Of a stretch of 64,000 nucleotides of DNA, positions 59,613 to 64,000 are shown one piece after another. Below the pieces are notes generated by a model. That model saw only the letters and a list, made by a program, of their open reading frames with translations, did no database searches and had not been told where the DNA came from. Every line of letters begins with the position of its first letter. Positions within the stretch are counted from its first letter, which is position 1. The translations under genes were made by a program, and so were the position numbers. Origin of the DNA: Diploptera punctata (taxonomy: Eukaryota; Arthropoda; Insecta; Blattodea; Blaberidae); NCBI GenBank assembly GCA_030220185.1, contig JASPKZ010005708.1, positions 1,128,501 to 1,192,500 of the forward strand, read 5' to 3'.

Positions 59613-60343
59613 CGACTGACGAAATTCTTCGGCCGTCAACTATTCTATTGTCGTCATCTTCAGTGCTGCCATCTATGGTTGAATTTATGAACTTCGAAAT
59701 CAATGTAATTTCGTTAGGGATATCAAAATTCATTGATCTATTTTTGTTTTTCTGAATGTATTTTTCCCAAACTATCAATTCCAAAGGTTTCTCTACTTGT
59801 TTTGAAAGTTGAGCTTCTCTTCCAATTTTATGATCTAATAAACTATGTGCAGCAATTGCAGATTTTTCAATTTCACAATTTTTAATATCTCTGAAATGTT
59901 CTTTTGTCCGAATTTCCAAATTCCTTTTTGTTTTTCCTATATAAACTTTATTGCAATCTTCACAATTTATTTGATAGATTTATATAGGAAATTTATTTGA
60001 TAAATTTATATAGGAAAAACAAAAAGGAATTTGGAAATTCGGACAAAACAACATTTCAGAAATATTAAAAATTGTGAAATTGAAAAATCTGCAATTGCTG
60101 CACATAGTTTATTAGAACATCATAAAATTGGAAGAGAAGCTCAACTTTTAAAACAAGTAGAGAAACCTTTGGAATTGACAGTTTGGGAAAAAATATACAT
60201 TCAGAAAAACAAAAATAGATCAATGAATTTTGATATCCCTAACGAAATTACATTGATTTCGAAGTTCATAAATTCAACTATAGATGGCAGCACTGAAGAT
60301 GACGACAATAGAATAGTTTACGGCCGAAGAATTTCATCAGTCG

Positions 60344-60395
60344 GAGTTATGGCTGATGATGAACATGACTATGTTTGAAATCACGATATCATGGA
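60344..60395 (+). ncRNA. Hammerhead ribozyme, right arm of U21
   Basis: TTATGG, CTGATGA (60353-60359), stem II AACAT-gact-ATGTT, GAAA, stem III ATCACGAT (60380-60387), cleavage after A60388, then TCATGG. Core intact. Confidence 0.8.
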
Positions 60396-60905
60396 AGCAT
60401 GAATCCTATGAGGTGAGTTGTTTAAACAATATGTTCTCCGATGAAGTATAATAGTGAGTTTCAATTCAATTTAGCACGGCATGTAGACAGTAAATTATAT
60501 TTCATATAGGTTTATATTATATAGTATGGCGTAGTACTTTACATTTAAAAAACCTGGCACCCACAGCCCAGCTGGCAAAAGGGAAATTCGATGGTCAAAA
60601 GGTTAAGCCTTTTAAAGCTAAAGTGGTGTAACTCCATTAAACATTGTTTTGACATATAAAGACTTTTAGTAGAATAGTAGTTTAAAAATTCGAAAATACT
60701 ACCAAACAATAATTTCTCTGCCAAATGTGTTCAAAATTGATTGTTTTAGCTCATGTATGTTCGTTTTTGCCCTTATTCCCACTTTATAAGTAATTTATAA
60801 GCACTTAAGTAACTTACACCACTTGGCTTTACACAGATTGAGGGTATATTTCAAGAATGAACTTGCATAATCAACAAAAATAATATTTTTATTTTATTTA
60901 AAAGG

Positions 60906-61245
60906 TTCACCATTGTGGTCTCAAGGTAGTGTGCTGCTTTGTCATGCAGCAGTCCCGGGTTCGATCCCTGGTCGAGACAAGTTTAATATTTCAAGAATAA
61001 ACTTGCATAATCAACAAAAATAATATTTCTATTTTATTTAAAAGGTTCACTGTTGTGGTCTCGAGGTAGTGTGCTTCCTTGTCACACAGCAGTCCCAGGT
61101 TTGATCCCCAGTCGAGACAAGTTTCTTGGGTGATGGTTTTCTTCGGGTTTTTTCCTCATCTGTAAGACAAATGTCAGAAACCTTTTGGTTCAAACGGTCC
61201 CCGAACATCATCTGGCCATCATTATCATCATTAACATATTCATTT
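60906..61245 (+). mobile_element. Two tandem tRNA-derived SINE heads, family A
   Basis: 60906-60985 is a head only (ttgtggtctcaaggtagtgt, ggttcgatccctggtcgaga). 61045-61245 is a fuller copy with gtaagacaaatgtcagaaac and acggtccccgaacatc. The spacer aatatttcaagaataaact repeats upstream sequence (60840-60900), so the first head plus flank looks duplicated. Confidence 0.8.
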
Positions 61246-61985
61246 GATTTAGCTTGAAAAATGGAAGCTGATCAGACATGTTTTCCTTGTAAAAGATTGT
61301 AAATGGATTGGATTTCTGATACCTAATCCAGTGCATCCTTAGCCATGAAACTGGATGGTTTCTTTATCAAGCTTTCTCTTAGTAATTGTTCTTTAAATAT
61401 TTTCTTAGCTAAAACTCTTTGCCAGACATCACAGTAAGATGGAGAGGATTATTTTTCCTAGATTTCATGATAACTCGAAATCAGTCAGAAGGACAAATAT
61501 CTATTGAGTCTTACTGTACAATTCAATTGAGTCAAAGTTTGAGTCATTTGTGTGGTTGGAATGACCACTGATCATAAACTTTGATCAACGATTTCAAAGT
61601 TGTTGCCTTTATTCAAAACTAGGCTCAATAAATTTAATGTCATTTTCCAGTTCCAGTTGTCCTGTGCATGTATTGCTTTATAATACAATGTGTTTTGCTG
61701 TTGGTGTTCTACATTTTGTGTGTTTGTGGAATATACGTACAATTAGTAGCAAGTCGCTTTCATGACACTAGAAGAAAAACAGTAACTGGAATTACACCAC
61801 TTTGCCTATCAACAGATAGATAACACTGATGACTGTTTGAACTTCTGATGCCATTTGTGGAGCAGTTTGGGGATCTAGGAGTTACACCACTATTCCTGCA
61901 GATAGTTTTACATATCCAGAATTCATTTATAGCATTAACGCAGATTTTTTAAAATGTGGAGTTACACTACTTTGGCTTTAAATTT

Positions 61986-62430
61986 TTGACATTGAGCAAT
62001 GCAAGATTAATATGACCATGATAAGAAAAATAAATGCTCGGACAGGATTTGAATCTGGACCTCTGGATGATACTACAGTGCACTACCAATTACGCTACAT
62101 ATTAAGCTTGCATTGCTCAATGTCAAAAATTTAATTATAACATCGATAAAGCTTCACTGCTATAAAGTAAAAATATTTTCTTTAATTTGCTTACTTGTTA
62201 TAGGAGCTACTAGGTGGCAGTGGAGATACAGTTCCCACTACATCTCGTAATAATAGAGAATATATATATATATATATATATATATAAGAAAAATGAATGT
62301 TTGTGCTAGATTTGTTCGGTAGCGTAATTGGTAGTGCACTGGGGTATCATCCAGTGGTCTGGGTTCAAATCCCGTCCGAACATTTATTTTTCTTATCGTG
62401 TCATATTAAGCTTGCATTGCTCAATGTCAA
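61986..62430. repeat. tRNA-like units, inverted pair, copy 2 of the 57.9-kb repeat
   Basis: 62022-62105 is a tRNA-like unit on the minus strand. 62288-62400 is one on the plus strand (ggtagcgtaattggtagtgc, gggttcaaatcccgtccgaa). Both sit beside ttgcattgctcaatgtcaaa. 62130-62290 is the inverse of 58040-58185, ending in (TA)n. Confidence 0.7.
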
Positions 62431-64000
62431 AAATGTAATTATATCATATATATACAGTAAAACTTGCTCAAAGCAGAATCGCATGGGACCAATTTTTTTT
62501 TCCACATTGGACAAAATTCCACATTATAAAAAAACTAAAATGTATTAATAATCTTAGATTATATAGTACCTTATATGTATTTTTATGTACCTTGGATTAA
62601 TTGTAGTTCCGCTGCCGTTGAAAAGAGAAGTATAGTATGTATGAGTGACTTCGATGGTAACGTGCAAAAAAAAGTCCCATTTCATTAGCGTTAAAAATGT
62701 CTCTTAGGCGCGTATCTTGAAATTCAAGTATGCAGTTTTAGTTTTCGCTCACTAACTACACTTTAGTCCACATTCTTTGATTCTCCACAAATTTCATTCC
62801 ACGCATCATTGTGTCATCTTTTAAAACTGTCCAGCCAACCTGAAGATTCCTTGAAATCGTAAATACCCATAGGGATTTAACAAGAGATAAAGCTTGACTT
62901 TGGAACATCAGTCCGAAAATGAGAATGATACATACGTTTCAGCCATCTTTATTCCGTAAATTCAGAATGCTACCCGTGAAAGATTGGTCTCAGAACTTAA
63001 CTAATTTAAGATTTTACAGCGCAATTGTTATTTGCAAGACAGGTATTTGTTTTTCATAACGGGTGTGCAATGAGGCCGAATCTATACAGGTAGAATCTAT
63101 ACAGTAAAAGCTCCTTATTCGTGGGGATATATTCTGCAAATATGCTGCGAAAACAGAAACTGCAAATATGGAATGGTAATTTGTGTTCGGTATATAGGGA
63201 ATATGTTCCAAGGTTACAGAATAATATAAAAAATTATAAAAATAAAATAAATCAATGAGAGATTTTGAACAATTTCTATTAATTATTACTGTCAGGTTTA
63301 GGAAAGGACTTAAAGAACTTTGTATTTTTTTTTCTTGTTTTGCCACTTTTAAAAAGTCTTTCAATTAAGATTTATGTTCAGTTGTGAATTCTATGATATA
63401 ATTCCTTATTTTGTCTTTGGAATTCTTGATTCATTAACATTGAAACAGCGTGATACAGACGCAAATGACTCGCCAACGCATATAAATGGTTAAGTATTTT
63501 TATTTTTACTTTAAGCGGCAACACCATTTCTTTTTCTCTTGGTACTAATTATTTTTCTTTCCTTTTACTTGACATTATAAACTGGGAACAAAGCACAAGA
63601 GACACGTGTTATTCAATCAAAATTATTGCACTGAACAATAATATACCGATCGTGGCGATGGAGGCATTTATCAAAGTTCATATCGGCATGTGAAATGAGC
63701 AACAGCTTTTAACAATGAACTTTAGGTCAGTGGCAATTAGGTTTGTTTTGTTTTGTTTTGATATTTATTTGTCCATTTGGTTTGAATCACTATTTGTAAA
63801 GCCGTCTTGGCTCCTGCCTTCAGTAAAAAAAAAAAGAACTGCTGATGGTTAATAAACATATATACCTTTCTGCTTTATAAATTTTTTCATGAATTGTGTA
63901 GAAATATCCTTCCGTTTCCACGTTGGGCAGATTCCGTTTTATGCAAAATAAATACATGTAAAATTACTATTATTTCACTGGGACCAATAAATTTGTTCAC
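62431..64000. other. 3' end of window: possible pogo/Tigger-like termini, no gene seen
   Basis: acagtaaaacttgctcaaag at 62454 and cacgttgggcagattccgtt at 63920 in reverse resemble pogo-type transposon ends. A second start, acagtaaaagctccttattc, lies at 63103. No transposase was recognised. Weak. Confidence 0.3.

Larger units (their letters stand above)
59023..60445. mobile_element. PLE-derived palindromic unit U21, hosting nested U20
   Basis: Left tail ttgggaagtaaacattatga; left arm (minus) 59529-59980, right arm (+) 59995-60445, meeting at a centre near 59985. Each codes YIGKTKRNLEIRTK, EKSAIAAHSLLEHHKIGREA, ELTVWEKIYIQKNKNRSMNF, ISKFINSTIDGST. A perfect 12-bp TSD, GTATAATAGTGA, is at 59011-59022 and 60446-60457. 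Excluding the nested insertion, it is about 980 bp. Confidence 0.94.

Overview
The window is eukaryotic, most likely from a large, repeat-rich arthropod genome. The evidence is a spliced gene with GT-AG introns, a 12S rRNA nuclear insertion of insect type, many tRNA-derived SINEs, RTE-like LINEs, Tc1/mariner elements and Penelope-like retroelements (PLEs). A polyneopteran insect such as a cockroach, termite or stick insect would fit; that is inference.

Host gene. Twelve + strand exons between 3732 and 57351 join in frame with matching phases (1-1, 1-1, 1-0, 0-0, 0-0, 0-2, 2-2, 2-0, 0-0, 0-2, 2-2, 2-2). They encode about 730 residues of an outspread/MPRIP-family protein. Exons A-C give a disordered linker, D-F a pleckstrin-homology (PH) domain, G-H Ser/Pro/Arg-rich linkers and I-L a coiled coil. 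Neither the 5' end (first PH domain) nor the 3' end is in the window. About 2.2 kb is coding and the rest is intron.

Introns. 1-1172 holds an RTE-like LINE end. 2.9-3.7 kb holds a tandem duplication, one copy carrying the 12S insertion. 10-15 kb is a graveyard of LINE fragments. 31.3-32.7 kb is a mariner and 36.1-37.5 kb another Tc1/mariner-superfamily element. 49.6-50.1 kb and 52.2-52.6 kb are long-inverted-repeat elements, and 50.8-51.3 kb is a gypsy-type LTR. SINEs and tRNA-like units are scattered throughout.

Most striking is a dense colonisation by PLE-derived units, more than 20 between 7.7 and 60.4 kb. Most are palindromes in which two 3' ends of a GIY-YIG-type PLE face outward. About a dozen have recognisable target-site duplications (TSDs, mostly 11-12 bp). 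Exactly one of the two ends carries an extra tail of about 40 nt. Many contain hammerhead ribozyme (HHR) motifs, often on both strands, with self-complementary stem III. At 16.5-16.7 kb two nearly identical 96-nt HHR monomers lie head to tail. This is the best candidate for an undescribed system: short, non-autonomous, self-cleaving fold-back retroelements mobilised by a PLE. The most complete PLE copy (29257-30670) retains reverse transcriptase and GIY-YIG coding but is broken.
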